From assembly GCA_037178855.1 (NCBI GenBank), contig JASJZC010000005.1, positions 2,852,001 to 2,916,000 of the forward strand: a stretch of DNA of 64,000 nt. Direction: 5' to 3'. This stretch comes from Oscheius sp. JU75 (taxonomy: Eukaryota > Nematoda > Chromadorea > Rhabditida > Rhabditidae). Positions 34,615-47,301 of this stretch are shown here, piece after piece; position 1 is the first letter of the stretch, and every line of letters starts with the position of its first letter. Made by a program: the position numbers and the translations under genes. The notes under the pieces were generated by a model. The model made no database searches, was not told where the DNA came from, and saw only the letters and a program-made list of their open reading frames with translations.

Positions 34615-35112
34615 TTAAACCTGGACGAATTGTGAAAAGTACTCGCAGAGTTCTCTCGGATGATCTCTCAGCAGCTCGTCGTAGAAGACACGGTAGAGCG
34701 TAACTTTCCCATCCACTCCCTTCGTTCTGAAAAGAAGTAGAATAATAATTACGGCTATTTTCGTCCACCCTTCGACTTCCCAGATCATTTCCTTGCAGTC
34801 CTTTTTGTCCTTGTTCTCTGGGCAATCTACAGGACCCAGTACTTTATAAGTCACGAGCATGTTCAGAAGTTCTGAAAGATCATTGAGTTCGTTGTGCGTC
34901 ATACCAACCTTTTTCGGATTTGCCCGCTTGAGCTGCCGTTGTCAGTGTCGGAGCCCAGTCAATTCGGAACTTTCGTTGAACACCTCCCTAAAATAAGACA
35001 TAGGAAGTCAAAATAGTTAGTTTGGTCGGATTGAAAGGCAACCAACCTGAACCTTCACTTCCTTGACTTCCAGAACCTTGCTAATTTTCCAGTCGCCTTC
35101 GCCCTTCGTCAT
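34615..35112 (-). CDS. Unrecognised 119-aa protein
   Basis: Exons 35047-35112, 34909-34987, 34769-34871 and 34615-34726 give 120 codons. Starts MTKGEGDWKISKVLEVKEV. Blocks: QRKFRIDWAPTL, ELLNMLVTYKVLGPVDCPEN, EMIWEVEG and TLYRVFYDELLRDHPRELCE. The opening beta-rich block (WKISKVLEVK..., RKFRIDWAP) recalls chromo-like folds, and the end recalls a helix of such folds, but I cannot name a family. There is no signal peptide or membrane helix once the 42-nt intron at 34727-34768 is removed; reading through it would add an artificial hydrophobic stretch. Confidence 0.6.
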
Positions 35113-35333
35113 TTTCGCTGGAAAACTGATTAAAATATACTCTGTATCGTTTTAGATAGAGAAAATTAAGGGGTAGATATGGCTGTGAGCAAATTATATT
35201 CAACCGCCAATTCGAAAAGCCGGTGTAAACAGCGCGCCCTTGTTGGTTTCAAACTTGATTTTTGTTGTTGACTACTTGGGGTGTGTTTACCCTTCTCCCT
35301 CTTGGAATACCTAAAATTGAGCTTATTTTTCAG
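35113..35333. promoter_or_regulatory. Divergent promoter; trans-splice-type acceptor before ANKLE2
   Basis: Short region between two divergent genes. It ends TTATTTTTCAG immediately before the ATG at 35334, with no upstream in-frame exon. This is the pattern of a spliced-leader trans-splicing acceptor; the same arrangement occurs before the ATGs at 45240 (TGTTTCAG) and 49753 (TTCACAG). Confidence 0.55.
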
Positions 35334-37326
35334 ATGGAGAGCTGCCCGAATAGTCCCGTCTACGCCGTCATTTACGAAGAAAACTTAGCCAATTCGCCGA
35401 AAGACCTCTTCCACAACCTGAAGGACGCCTCCAAGTTTGCCAATTCTCCAGAGGGCAAAGCAAATGGTTCATTCTTGTTACTTTCCATACTTATCGTTAC
35501 GTTCTCAAGGTGCACGGTTCAAAAAGTTCAGCACATCGGAAGAGGCTGTCAACTTCTTGTCCTCAGGAGATTATCCACTCTCACCACTAGCCGTTTCTCG
35601 GTCGGTGTTTGTCCATTTCCTAAAATGAACAAAATTCAGACCGATTGTGAATGAGCCAACAATTTCATCTCCATCACTGAAAATCACGGATTACACGGTG
35701 CTGAAGAAGACGATAGAAAAAGACGAGCTCATGCGATTTTGGTAAGTCTTTTTCAATTCCTCGTTATACTTGCTTTTTCAGTGAATTGGTGGACAGTAAT
35801 CCGAGGTATCTCATCAATACAAGCGGAGATACTGCGAGTATCCTAATGGTCAGTCTTCTTTTTTCAAAATAGTGTCTTTCTAGGAAGGGCAACGATACAA
35901 TGCTCTTCACATAGCAGCTCGAAATGGCAAATCTCTATTCGTCACCAAGATACTCTCATATCTTACAGGTTGATGTTCTCAGCAAATCTCAGTTAGATTC
36001 TTTCAGACGTAAACTTTGTTATGAGCTGTTACGGAACAGACGAAGCAGATGCCCGACTACGAATGCAAAATATTCTGACGTCTATTTTGAACACACCTGA
36101 CAAGGTGACAGTCATTGTTTCCATTTTAAAAAAAAATCTTGTTCAGGGTCAGTGGAACACTCCACTTCATATGGCAGCCAAACTTGGACACGTAGACGTG
36201 GTCAGAGCCCTAGTAGCTGAGCCTCTACTCAATAAGTCGCCATTAAACAAGTATGCGATAATTTGCTCATGCATTCCGTAACCATTCAGAGAGAAGAAAA
36301 CTCCGTTAGAAGAGACGTGTAGTGGATATCACAAAGAAGATAAAATGGAGAAGAAGAAAGAGATTGAACTTCTTCTCAACGGTATCTACATAGCCCTCTA
36401 TCGAGCTCAAGATAATACACACCCGCCAAAAATGGTGATAGCGGAAAACATTCCCAGCTGTTACAGCGCGTATGTTTAATTTTATATTTGATGATATTTC
36501 CTGCATCCAGGAGCTCATCGCGACTAGAGGAAGTATACCATCTGGCGGCGGTTGCAGGTCCATTTTACAGCAAGGACGAAAGTGAAGATTTCTATCAAAG
36601 ATGGACCCAGAATAGGAAAGATATCAAACGTCAGGATATCGACAAGGTGAGCAATCATTTCTTTGAGAAATCCCAACATTTTAGGGCTATGAAAGGGTAG
36701 GAAGAGAACTGGCAACAGGACGAGTTAGCTGGTCAGAAACGTGGCACTTTTTGCCAAACGACGGCCCTATCAATCTAGCAAATATCGAGGTATTCTATCT
36801 TCACTAGCCTGCTATTCATGACTTCAGCATCTTGCCCTCCTGAACAATCATTTCTCATCGCTTCGGAACGGCCAGATCGGCAAAGATCCGGCGAGAACGA
36901 GGCTCAATTTCGAGGACAGTGATAGCGATGACGAATTCGAAGATGCCTTGGATGATCCTCTGGATGATTCTCTTGCCGGATTGGCGGAAACCTTGGCCGG
37001 AATGACACTAAACTCGCCAAAAGCTGTCCCCCGAACGCGAGAGTCAACCGAAGAAGAAGACTACCTCACACCGCCGTCCACGCCTCCCCCCGTCTACATT
37101 CTAGGCCTTCCCACCAAGGTGGGTTACTTTTGACAGGTCTATTATTCTTCAGACTGACAACGATTTATATCTGGCCCTAACTATCGTCGACAAAAAACTG
37201 CTAGCCTCGTTTCCACACATTCGCTTTTTCATGGAAAAGATTGCCCAGATGGGACAGAAGACGCGAGAATGGCCCTCGAAGGATTCACCACGTGTAAACA
37301 GATCAGCTCGTCGTGTTATTTTGTGA
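35334..37326 (+). CDS. ANKLE2/LEM-4 homologue
   Basis: Twelve exons sum to 522 codons, ending at 37326: 35334-35466, 35510-35600, 35640-35741, 35782-35848, 35884-35968, 36007-36104, 36147-36250, 36290-36469, 36511-36646, 36685-36789, 36828-37118 and 37153-37326. N-terminus: VYAVIYEENL and FKKFSTSEEAVNFL, the small RNase-H-like domain found in ANKLE2. Then ankyrin repeats (YNALHIAARNGKSLFVTKIL, NTPLHMAAKLGHVDVVRALV), an ANKLE2-specific helical region (GYERVGRELATGRVSWSETW) and an acidic tail (FEDSDSDDEFEDALDD). ANKLE2 controls BAF phosphorylation and nuclear-envelope reassembly after mitosis. No N-terminal membrane helix or LEM motif was seen. Confidence 0.88.
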
Positions 37327-37404
37327 TATTTTTTCAGCTCTTGAAACTTTATTCAATTATTTTCATACAGATTCGGGAACTTGTAGTCTTCCGTCTCTTG
37401 CAAC

Positions 37405-38442
<1,038 letters not shown>

Positions 38443-38703
38443 TTAGAAGAGAATATAGACCGGTTTTGGAACGTGCACCCGTCCAACTAATGACTTTCGA
38501 TAAGATAAGGGAAGCGAGTACATAATGCTTTCTGTCTAATGCTTTTTTTGCTTTTTATTAGCACCATCAAAAATATTATATAAACACAAATAAGCGGTAC
38601 ATTGAAAAGCAAATGGACGGGAACGACTGAGTGAGAAAGGGAGGCAACAAATAACAATATTTAGTTGGAACAAGATTTCTCCCGAAACAGCGTTGGGAGC
38701 ATG

Positions 38704-40720
38704 TTACAGGCGCTGCCCTTGCATAGCGGCAAAGGTAATAGGCTTGATTTCGACATGAGCCTGTCTTCTGGATATAGGCGGAGGGTTGGGGAACATGTCC
38801 AGAATTCTCTTCTTCAGCTCATCCGCCTAAATGTGTTCTTTACACGCTAAGGAAAGTGATCGAAACCTTTTCCCCGTGAGTAAGGGACCTGGAACTATCC
38901 TCACTGCTGTAACTACTGTTGTGAATTTTCGGACTTGGACTACTGCTTCTAGAAGACGAACTTCTCGTGTTGACAAAACTACGCTGAAGACACTCTGTTT
39001 AGAGCACTAGAGAGTGAACCAACCTCGTAGCGACGAACAGAACGAGAACGCGAAGTGCGACGAGAACGAGACTTTGAACGTCTGGCTGGCGAGCGGGTTC
39101 TACGTCTATTGTCAAGCTGTAATTGGCAGAAATCGGTAAAAGGACAGGGATTCGCTCACATCACGGCGAGAATGATAAATCTGTCTGCGAGACGAACGGC
39201 TTCTCGAGTCAGTCGAATACCTGCTGCGTCTTGGCGAACGCAAATGACTGTCACTTCGTCTGTCAGGCGAACGACGGTGACGCCTCCGGTCAGGCGAATG
39301 ACGCCCATGCCTTCTGTCATTTGAACGACGACCTCTCCAGTCTTCGTGACTACTGGAACTGGCGGAGCTCTCTGGTGTGATTCTTCTACGGCGAGGAGAA
39401 CGAACACGAGAACTTGACTGAAATGGAAGAATAAAAATGGAGATTACTTGATGTTACTCTTTCATGGAAGTCCCTTCGAAGAAGACGGAAGAATACTATA
39501 CCCATGTTAACTTCAATCGCAATCTGAAAAAGAGGTATCACCAAAACGACAAATAGGAAACCTTTCCGCGGAATGCAGGGACCGAGTCCAATGCCTCGTA
39601 ACCAGAAACTTTGAAGGCCTTCTTGCAATCGTCCAACAGTTGACTTCGACATTCTTTCTCGTACACGCAGCTTAACAAATCGGCGCTCACAAAGTCTTCT
39701 TGCTCATTCAAAAGAAGTTCTTCGATTTTGGCCAGCACGAGCTAAAATGTATAAGATTCAACTCTCTCAAACGAAGCATACCCTTGGATCCGTGACTTCA
39801 AATCGCTTCGGACCATGATATGGGACATGCTTAACTGGCACCAGAGGGCAGGGTCCCTGAAAATAAAAACTGGATCAAGTTGATGGCAAAAGTACCATCA
39901 TTTGTCTAGAACCGGCTGGAGCACGGTTCTTCTGTGAGGAACGAGATCTCGTAGCCTCGACGCGGTCCAGTGGAGTTGAAGAGGGAGAAGACTTTGCAAT
40001 CATCCGTTCTCTGGTTACAGGAGGCACGACAGCGTTCTGAATTTTCTGGGTTGTCCACAAAAAGAAGAAATCCGACCCTATAATGAGAAATTGGAGCCGA
40101 TTTGTAGCGCATATCTTCAGGAATTGTAATTTCACGAATCACACCGACATCCCCGGGTGTATTGACATCTCGAACATTCTTCTGAAATGGCATTAACCAT
40201 CGTTTGAAAATAAAAGCGAACGATGTTCAAATATGATTCTGACAATTTCGCGAGAGCCTTCTTCTTCTTCTTGGCAGATTCATCGTTAGGAACTTTCCGC
40301 GGCACCTAAATTGTATATCCTAAGTGAAACGAGAGTGGATACACCTCTTTAAGTATCGGAGTGTCACTAACAGCAACGGCGACCTTGGGAATATTGTTCT
40401 TCGGAGCAGTCTTCTAAATAGTTGCTTACTTTCTAAAAGGTCAAAACAAACAACATTCATTAGGGATTCCGACGGCTTCGGGACAACGTTATACTTCTCG
40501 GAAACTTCAGCAGTATGAAGAGGAGCCTGAATTGTAACTATGAGAACAAGCAGGGCATCATACTATGTTCATCACGCAATGCGATAGTTTCGAGGGAGCA
40601 TCCTTAGCCCTGGCAACATCATCATGCGGAGCTTGAAGAGATATCTGAAAGTGTTCATAGAGTAATGTTGGAAAAGATTATAAACACTAGCGAACTTTGT
40701 GCTCTACAGAAGATGGCGAA
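38704..40720 (-). CDS. RS-domain nuclear protein, probably pre-mRNA processing
   Basis: Multi-exon. C-terminus is clear: ADELKKRILDMFPNPPPISR ending MQGQRL (38704). Before it lies an arginine/serine domain (39040-39420) with repeats such as SPDRRRHRRSPDRRSDS and RSRRTSRSRSVRRYE, encoded by tandem GGCGAACGA-type units on the plus strand. Upstream exons give a helical module (LAKIEELLLNEQEDFVSADL, CRSQLLDDCKKAFKVSGYEA), a region with VNTPGDVGVIREITIPEDM, a lysine run (ESAKKKKKALAKLSESY) and short Ala/Pro exons to about 40720. RS domains mediate assembly of splicing complexes in the nucleus. The start codon was not found. The plus-strand gene at 40803 is divergent, about 80-100 bp away. Confidence 0.65.
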
Positions 40721-40802
40721 CAAGGAAAAGTAGAAGCGAGTTTCCATGGGTAAGAACTACATTGACATTTAAGTAGCTACTCGTACAAGATGTTTATACC
40801 GC

Positions 40803-41318
40803 ATGTCTTGGCCGGCTTTTCGGCCCACAGCTGTGCAGCTAAATAAGAATGGAAATACTACTTTCGCATACACTCTTATCTGGGAGCACGCTGCACCAAA
40901 GAAGTCGAAGATCAAAAAGACCGTCTCAAAAGTAAACCAGCGATTAAAGTCCCAGTCCAAGGAAAATTTCCATACACCAAAGCAGGAGAACGTTACGGAG
41001 TCAGAGTCTGCGGACGATGACTCCGTAACGCCAGCACTAACGAACTCCGACAGTGAGAGCGACAATAAGAGAACAATCGATGCCTTCTCGGAGAAGACAC
41101 TGCCCAAACTGATTGTCACGAAAGAGCTCGATGGAATAACGTACCACATTTTGAAAAATAATACATGTGCACTTCGTCTGAAGGGAAATCACAAATTCGA
41201 TGATTTGATGAGGACTGAGGCAATTAGACAGAGCATGGGAGCAGACGGAAAAAGCTCAAAGCACAGTAAAAAGCACGGTAATGTGATTAACATCAGAGAA
41301 AAGTATTTCAATGGATGA
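40803..41318 (+). CDS. Lys/Ser-rich nuclear-type protein, first exon; downstream exons uncertain
   Basis: A 171-codon open frame from ATG 40803: MSWPAFRPTAVQLNKNG, a basic stretch (PKKSKIKKTVSKVNQRLKSQ), an acidic one (ESESADDDSVTPALTNSDSE), and a more folded end (LIVTKELDGITYHILKNNTC, ALRLKGNHKFDDLMRTE). Composition suggests a nucleolar or chromatin protein; no family was recognised. In 41319-41960 further stretches look coding in disjoint frames (EWSEAHSVSGAERKYRKEKN; FNFLEIEDPNREKKSIEKAQ), so the gene may continue by splicing or may have decayed. An AATAAA near 41969 could be its polyadenylation signal. Confidence 0.5.
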   Translation: MSWPAFRPTAVQLNKNGNTTFAYTLIWEHAAPKKSKIKKTVSKVNQRLKSQSKENFHTPKQENVTESESADDDSVTPALTNSDSESDNKRTIDAFSEKTLPKLIVTKELDGITYHILKNNTCALRLKGNHKFDDLMRTEAIRQSMGADGKSSKHSKKHGNVINIREKYFNG

Positions 41319-42000
41319 ATGCGATTCCATAGGATGTGCGAAAATTATGATAGATTGTGGAAGGTACAGATTGATGAGGCCATCAACAAGAACAACAGCT
41401 GATTATTAAAATAGCAAATTTGTAGCCCTCAGTGAAGATTATTCGATGAGGAATTTCAGTTTCTCCAACTGCTCATTCCAACAATGCATCTAATATGACG
41501 ACGACAACGAATGGTCAGAAGCTCATTCCGTTTCGGGAGCTGAGAGAAAGTACCGGAAGGAAAAGAATGCAAAGAAAGCAAATAGCAAGGTCGAGCTTGA
41601 GAAAAAAAAGCTAGCAGCATCCTAACACAAAAGCTGAAACTGAAATTAAAGTATACACTATGATGTCTTTCAGAAAAACATGGTTTCGAACACGATTATA
41701 ACCGCAGATGCCAAGAATTCGAAATAGGCAACATGGAAGAGGGTAGACGAAATCATTAAGTCAATGAATCGAGCATGAGCGTTTTTCAGGTGATAGCATA
41801 AAACAGGACAAGATAGTTTTCAACTTCCTCGAAATAGAGGACCCCAATAGGGAAAAGAAGTCAATAGAAAAAGCTCAGCGACTTGCCAAACTCGGAAAAT
41901 GTGGCAATTTTTCGGTTGCAAGAAAGCGTAGAGGCAAGACCAGAGAATGAAAGACAACTTGATCTGAAAAATAAAGTGTAAACTGACCGAAGTGGGTGTT

Positions 42001-42619
42001 TTGATAGTATTCTCGAGGACGGCAGAGTTCTTTACAACTTCAGCTTCCGTAATTTCATCGAGCCGATTTTTCTCGGATGAAGCGCTCTAAAAACATTCGT
42101 GACACTACCGACACACTATTTACCGTCGGGATACTGAGAGAATTGGACCTGTCGATCAGTTCGTTACTGCCGGGTTTGGCTACAGAAACATCAAGCGGCA
42201 ATCTTTTTTTTACTTCAACTATCTCTATATCGTAATCAACATTTTCGGGCTCGATCTCGGCACGAGGATAGTGAGATGGTTCGTATGTGGGAAGCCTAAA
42301 ACATATGAAAAAAGTACTGAAAGACATACCACTCAACTGAATATTGTCTCCTTCCTTTCTTTGTGATAAGGTTTTTGCCATAAAGCAGCAACAGAGTCTC
42401 AGTGTTGTAACAGTTCTTCAAGTTACCAAGGGCCATAATCATATGATCTACATCACACTTGAACTTTCCACTGAAAAACGAGTAAACCAATGGATAAGGC
42501 TAAACTAACTAGAATTTGCGATTGAAATCTACCGGTCCAAAGGTAGAACCCTTGAAAGTCAAAGCCGTCTCATAGACCATATTTGTGACATCGTCTATTG
42601 TAACTTGCCTTGTTTCCAT
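42001..42619 (-). CDS. Unrecognised protein, about 170 aa
   Basis: Starts METRQVTIDDVTNMVYETAL (42619) directly after a TTTCAG-like site. Continues through exons with GKFKCDVDHMIMALGNLKNC, LLLLYGKNLITKKGRRQYS, PTYEPSHYPRAEIEPEN and IVEVKKRLPLDVSVAKPGSN, then DEITEAEVVKNSAVLENT. Introns are about 35-38 nt. The end is unclear because the frame runs into the tail of the convergent plus-strand gene; I stop the feature near 42001. No membrane helix. The family was not recognised. Confidence 0.5.
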
Positions 42620-42785
42620 AACTGAAACTGAAATGCATTCAAGAGATTCCAGAATGTGTCATAGCCATAGGCGAAATAGCAAAGAAGTTAGGGGGCACAG
42701 CCGCAACAAAACAGAAAGCCAACAATAGTGTGATGTTGTATTAGTAGCAACACATAAGGATTAACAAAATAAAAAAAGTAAGCAG

Positions 42786-43697
42786 TTAGACGTCAATAGA
42801 ATCGCGGAAGCCCTTGTACGCGCAGTAGGCGTTCTGCCAGCGAGCTAGTCTAAAACCAGTTAGCTATTTAATCAGTTCGGCTTACTTGACAATGATCACT
42901 CCGCTGATGCAGTGAAGGCACACTGAGAAGTATTGAACAGTGACGACAAACAGCGCCAGTTTGTAATCACCTTCAAAATAAGGTTTAAGAAAAAATATGA
43001 ACGCATACTGTGTTTTTCCTTTTGGTCCGGAAAAAGGAACTGATAAACGGCTTCTCTCCACTCGGGATGGGCAATTGTTCCAGATGCCATCTGTACGAGG
43101 TACATTGTTCCAACGATGATTTCTAGAGTGGCGAAGACAATCTAAACAAGAAATTGTACATAATAACTGAGAACACTAACCGTGTAGAGCAGCAGAGGGA
43201 CGTTGCAAAGTGCGTAGCTGGTGATAATAGAAAGGGCGAACATGGCGAGACAGATGCCTTTGACAACGAGGAAAGCAACCTAAAAGTCGACTGTACCGAC
43301 TAACAAGTAGTATATTACGCTAGGATAGAAGTCCAGGGTGAAGTTGTTCCATACCAGGGCGATTGTGAACTCGAGATAAGCGGCGTAACCTCCATGGAAA
43401 GCGGTGAAGCAGAACTCGAAGAGCCACACGAACAGCAACAGAGCGGCAATTATCTGAAAATTGTTGTAAGCCAGAACAGTAAAAAGCTACCTTTATACGG
43501 ATGAAACAACAGATGCTCCCTTTATTGACGGCATTCACCAGAAAACTCTCTTCGGATTCAAGAAGTCTAAAAATATAGGTTTTTTCCGTGACAAAGAGAA
43601 ATTACGAGGCTTCCATCACACTACCGCAATCATAAGCAAGAGAGGGGTCAGGCGTCTTGTTTTCCCAGTGGTACGGAGGGATAGGATAGAGATCCAT
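42786..43697 (-). CDS. Four-pass membrane protein, tandem paralogue B
   Basis: Seven exons from ATG 43697 (MDLYPIPPYHWENKTPDPSL) to TAA 42786. Membrane helices: IIAALLLLFVWLFEFCFTAF, VAFLVVKGICLAMFALSIIT, IVFATLEIIVGTMYLVQM and LALFVVTVQYFSVCLHCISG, with an extracellular or lumenal loop between helices 1 and 2 (YLEFTIALVWNNFTLDFYPS) and a short basic tail ending YKGFRDSIDV. The layout (a cytoplasmic N-terminus of about 50 residues, then four helices) is the same as the neighbour at 43868-44653, so the two are probably old tandem duplicates of a nematode tetraspanning family. Function unknown. Confidence 0.78.
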
Positions 43698-43867
43698 TAT
43701 AACCTTGAAACCTAAATGTCGTGCTTTACTGCAAGAGCGTAAAGTATTCTCGAGCAGACGAGAAACAAAAACAAGCAAAGACCGGTAAAAGTTGTATGTC
43801 CGAGACACGATCAGGCATAACAAAACGTAACAATATGTACAGGCGGGGGAGGCAGCAAGCCGTAGAG

Positions 43868-44653
43868 TTACTTCTTGGCCAAGGTGATAACCTTCAGATG
43901 TCCGAAAAGTCTGAATAGATGAAGCTGCGAGCAAAACGAAAGCACTAACCTCGAAACAATAATGACAATCAGAATATTGATCAGAGCTCCAATGATCAGC
44001 ATTCCGGAAGGAACGGCATATCCGATGTGGGCATTCGAAATGATTTCACAAACAGGGAGCACATCACACAGGCTGCCGAAGAAGGTTCTCATAATACTCT
44101 CGTTATTGCCCGAAGAGCCAGTGGTGTAGAAGTAAACGTGAACAAGAGCTGCGGCAAGCTGCATAATGGCGAGGAGGATCTAAAATGGATTTAAGAAGGC
44201 TACATCATCAAGCTAACGTGGTAAATTATGCTTGGAATCACGAATGTAGGCTTGTCCTTCAGAGAGATGAGCAGAGCGAGAAGACAGACGAGCTGGATGA
44301 AAGCTGCAACGAACTAGAAAGGAAACATATTAGGACGGATAAAATTATACCTGGGGAATTTGATTGGTAGTGTCAAAACCGAAGAATCTCAGGGTGAGAA
44401 ATACCTCATGATCGCTGGATGTAATGAGACGTTTATAGACAAGAACTGCCGTCGAAATTGCAATGAACACAAGGGTGACAATCTGAAGACTGTTTAGACG
44501 AAAAAGACTCCTTACCTTGATATTAACACCGCACAAAGTGCTATTTTTCTTGCCGATTTCAGCAATCTTTTCGCAGTCGGCGTCGCGAATCGTGATTTTC
44601 GAGGCATCACGCATCTTGGTTGTTCCTTCGTCCAGCACGGGATAGCTAACCAT
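43868..44653 (-). CDS. Four-pass membrane protein, tandem paralogue A
   Basis: Five exons sum to 213 codons: 44516-44653, 44351-44482, 44218-44313, 43950-44179 and 43868-43910. Starts MVSYPVLDEGTTKMRDASK. Helices: IVTLVFIAISTAVLVY, FVAAFIQLVCLLALLISL, ILLAIMQLAAALVHVYFY and GYAVPSGMLIIGALINILIV, with a Cys-containing loop (GSLCDVLPVCEIIS) between helices 3 and 4. The tail is short and basic (LFGHLKVITLAKK). All introns are 33-39 nt. It is transcribed in the same direction as paralogue B, about 170 bp upstream of it. Location is probably the plasma membrane; role unknown. Confidence 0.8.
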
Positions 44654-44957
44654 GGTTCCTTTTTTCTGAAGAAGAGGAAAATTTAAAAAAAAAAAAGAGA
44701 AGTAAAGCAATAAATAGCGAGAATAACAGCAACGTTTATGGGAAAATAGGCTTATACTGTCCATCCCTGCAAAAGCATATTTTTTGATTTTCCAAACTTC
44801 CCTGCTCCTTTTTCTGAAATGTTCGATTCTGCAAAGGTGCGGAATATTATACGCATCTTCAGCCAAAATTTTGTGGAAAAACGGCAGGTACTTTTTTTTT
44901 AGGAAAAAAATATCGTTATCCCAAAATTTCGAAAACATCGCGATAGCACTCCCGCGC

Positions 44958-45017
44958 AAAAAAAAATACGCATTGTTTTTCTCCGCGGGGAAAAACGATG
45001 CGTACTTTTTTTTTTTT
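44958..45017. repeat. A/T-flanked hairpin in the pinin upstream region
   Basis: TACGCATTGTTTTTC and GAAAAACGATGCGTA pair around a GC-rich loop (TCCGCGGG), extended by A and T runs on either side. Similar pieces (GTACTTTTTTTTTTAGG, CCCCGCGG) recur at 44888 and 45080. It lies between two divergent genes. Could be a structured promoter element or a decayed palindrome. Confidence 0.5.
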
Positions 45018-45239
45018 AGGAAAAATATGGATGCATAGTCTGCTCAGTAATGGAGGCTCTGGCAGCATACTGTAGAATTTTTCCCCGCGGCACCCGCCGA
45101 GCCAGTCCTTTAACATTTGGCAGTAAATTTTCGCAGTTTTCTTGTCCTCAGCTCACAGTCTTCACCAATTTTCTCACCTTTTTTAGGGTTTTAATCAGTA
45201 AACCCGTTCCTAAACTGACTATATCTTACTATGTTTCAG

Positions 45240-46504
45240 ATGTCCTTTAACATAGACGCCGAGCTGAGCCGAATCGATGGCCGATTGAAGGAAATAGAAC
45301 CCCTCCTATTTGCTAGCAGGTTTGTTTTAGTTTCTTTTCTCGCAGCAACAAATTGAGACGCCGAGCCGCCTTTGAGAACCGAAAACGTGGCTACCCACGG
45401 GATCAACCTTCGACCGAGTAAGTACTTTGTTATCTCAACTGTTTTATCTTTTCCCGTTTGTAAACATTTGTAGTGTTCAGACTTGATCGTAATTCCAACG
45501 TAGCAGCCGAAGAAGATACTCGTCTGTCCGACGGAGAGCAAGAGCCTCCTACCAAAAAGTAGAGTACTACATTACAAGCCAATACTTCCAATAATTAGGG
45601 TTGTCGATTCTCTCGTTGTCGCGCCTGTTTCGGCCTCTACAAGCAGAGGAAAGAGAATCCAAGAGCTCGAGCAAAGCACGGACAACAAGGACAAGACACG
45701 GTTTGTTCCGGTAAAAATTCTGTTTCAATTAATTTTTAGAAATCGGCGTTTCTTCAGAAACATTCTTGGTACTCTTGGTAACAGTCGCCAGCGCGATTCG
45801 GTTGCCGTGAAACAGTCTAAGAAGTTGGAGGAAATCGAGGAAAAGCTAGCCGCTAGAAAGAAAATAGAGGAAACTGAGGTACACATCATGTCTGTTTTTT
45901 ACGTGGTGTGTTTCAGATATTGGAGGAGAAGGAAAATCGTATTCGAAAAGAAAAAGAGGCCGAGTCAGAATTGCTGATCCTGCAGCGTAATAAGGCCATC
46001 CTCCAATATGCCAGCAACAAAATATCTCACTACGAGCTACTCAAAAACGCTATTCAGACAAAGGCTAAGCCGGTAAAAACTTCCCAGGTTGAATACAATC
46101 CATTTTAGGTTATTTTCTTTGCGCCAGCTAAGCACAACGTCCGTTCACTTGAGCTCCTGAATGCCAGCCAAGCCTCGATTGACAGTAATTATCGTACTTT
46201 GCTCTTCTTCTCATCATCCAATTTAGAACTGATTGAAACTCGTAAGACGGCATTGGAGGGAGAGCTTGCCCGCAATCGCTCCAAGATGAACATGTTCAAT
46301 TGTGCTAATCAAGACGTCAAACCGTTTCTCGTCCAAATTGAGTCTTCGCCGGTGCGCAGTGGGCGAAGCCGCAGTCGTAGTGCTTCCGAGGAGTCGTTTG
46401 TGCTTCCTTCAGATGACAAGGTCAAATCCGAGATGATTGTAGACGATCCACTAGAGAGTGTGGTCGAGGTTGACCCAGTTATTGAAACCAGTGACACCAA
46501 GTAA
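45240..46504 (+). CDS. pnn: Pinin (PNN) homologue
   Basis: Eight exons: 45240-45319, 45346-45417, 45481-45558, 45599-45700, 45740-45878, 45917-46072, 46109-46184 and 46227-46504; 327 codons. Pinin-domain blocks: NRRFFRNILGTLG, then a long coiled coil (KLEEIEEKLAARKKIEETEI, RIRKEKEAESELLILQRNKA) and IQTKAKPVIFFAPAKHN. A short SR patch (SGRSRSRSASEES) and an acidic end follow. Pinin is a nuclear-speckle protein of the exon-junction/ASAP-PSAP complex that affects splicing. The ATG follows TATGTTTCAG directly. Intron 1 as drawn is only 26 nt; using a later AG (after 45357) makes it 38 nt and changes two or three residues, and the latter fits the size of other introns here. Confidence 0.85.
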
Positions 46505-46516
46505 TGTGCTGATTTC

Positions 46517-47301
46517 CTATTTAAATAACCTAAAAAGGTGTAATACTATTCCCTGTAGTTGCGGTCCGTAAACCCCTTGTTTCATTTTCGATAAACGTTG
46601 TTCAATAGGCTGACAGCTGGCGCTTTCGGACATCACCAATTCACTCATACATCTATCGCCTTTCCGGTCGGTGCCTCTTCTAATTGGTGACAGTCTTCTC
46701 TTCCTTATGTCTCTTCTTCTATTCAAATAGATCTCTGATTCACGCTCGACCTCCACTGCGTCCGTATAATCGTCGCAGAGTTCATGCCCCCTCGTTTTTG
46801 TCACTTGACCATGCAAATCCCAAGGGACCAAGGTTGTTTTCAGGCGGGCATCTTTTCATGACAATAATTACCAGCCGGCTGATATGGACAGACTTGTATA
46901 TGGATTTCTCTTACGCGCAACGTACAGGTTTTCGATTGAATTGCCTCCGACCACTTTCTCCTCTCTCTCTCTCTGACCACTGCCTCTCCTGGACTGCGTT
47001 TTCACGCGGTCAAAATCAAGCTGTGATTCCAAGTTGGCCTCGAAACGGTCCTCCCGCCAAGATTTTGAAGAGGAAGTGGTTTTTTTCCTAGCTTCTGATA
47101 GATGATCCATTCGAAACGGCCTCCCATTCGCATAACTTTCCCTGTCTGATTGTTTAACCTTTCCCTCACCGGAACTTGTTGCTGGGCGTCCTCCTCCTTT
47201 ACAGCAAAGAACAGGTGTAACTTGGATGACCACCAGATGCGATAATCAAGAAAAAGACTGCTCGTCAGCTGCCAAGAGCAGCAACGGCCAGAAAGCAACA
47301 C
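46517..47301 (-). CDS. Unresolved coding region
   Basis: Open frames on the minus strand look partly real but could not be joined with confidence. 46517-46831 carries RGHELCDDYTDAVEVERESE and RKRRLSPIRRGTDRKGDRCM. 46868-47233 carries KKTTSSSKSWREDRFEANLE and FDRVKTQSRRGSGQRERE. The composition (Arg/Ser/Glu-rich) suggests an RNA-associated nuclear protein. The gene is convergent with pinin and its last codons would lie about 15 bp from the pinin stop. Confidence 0.35.
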
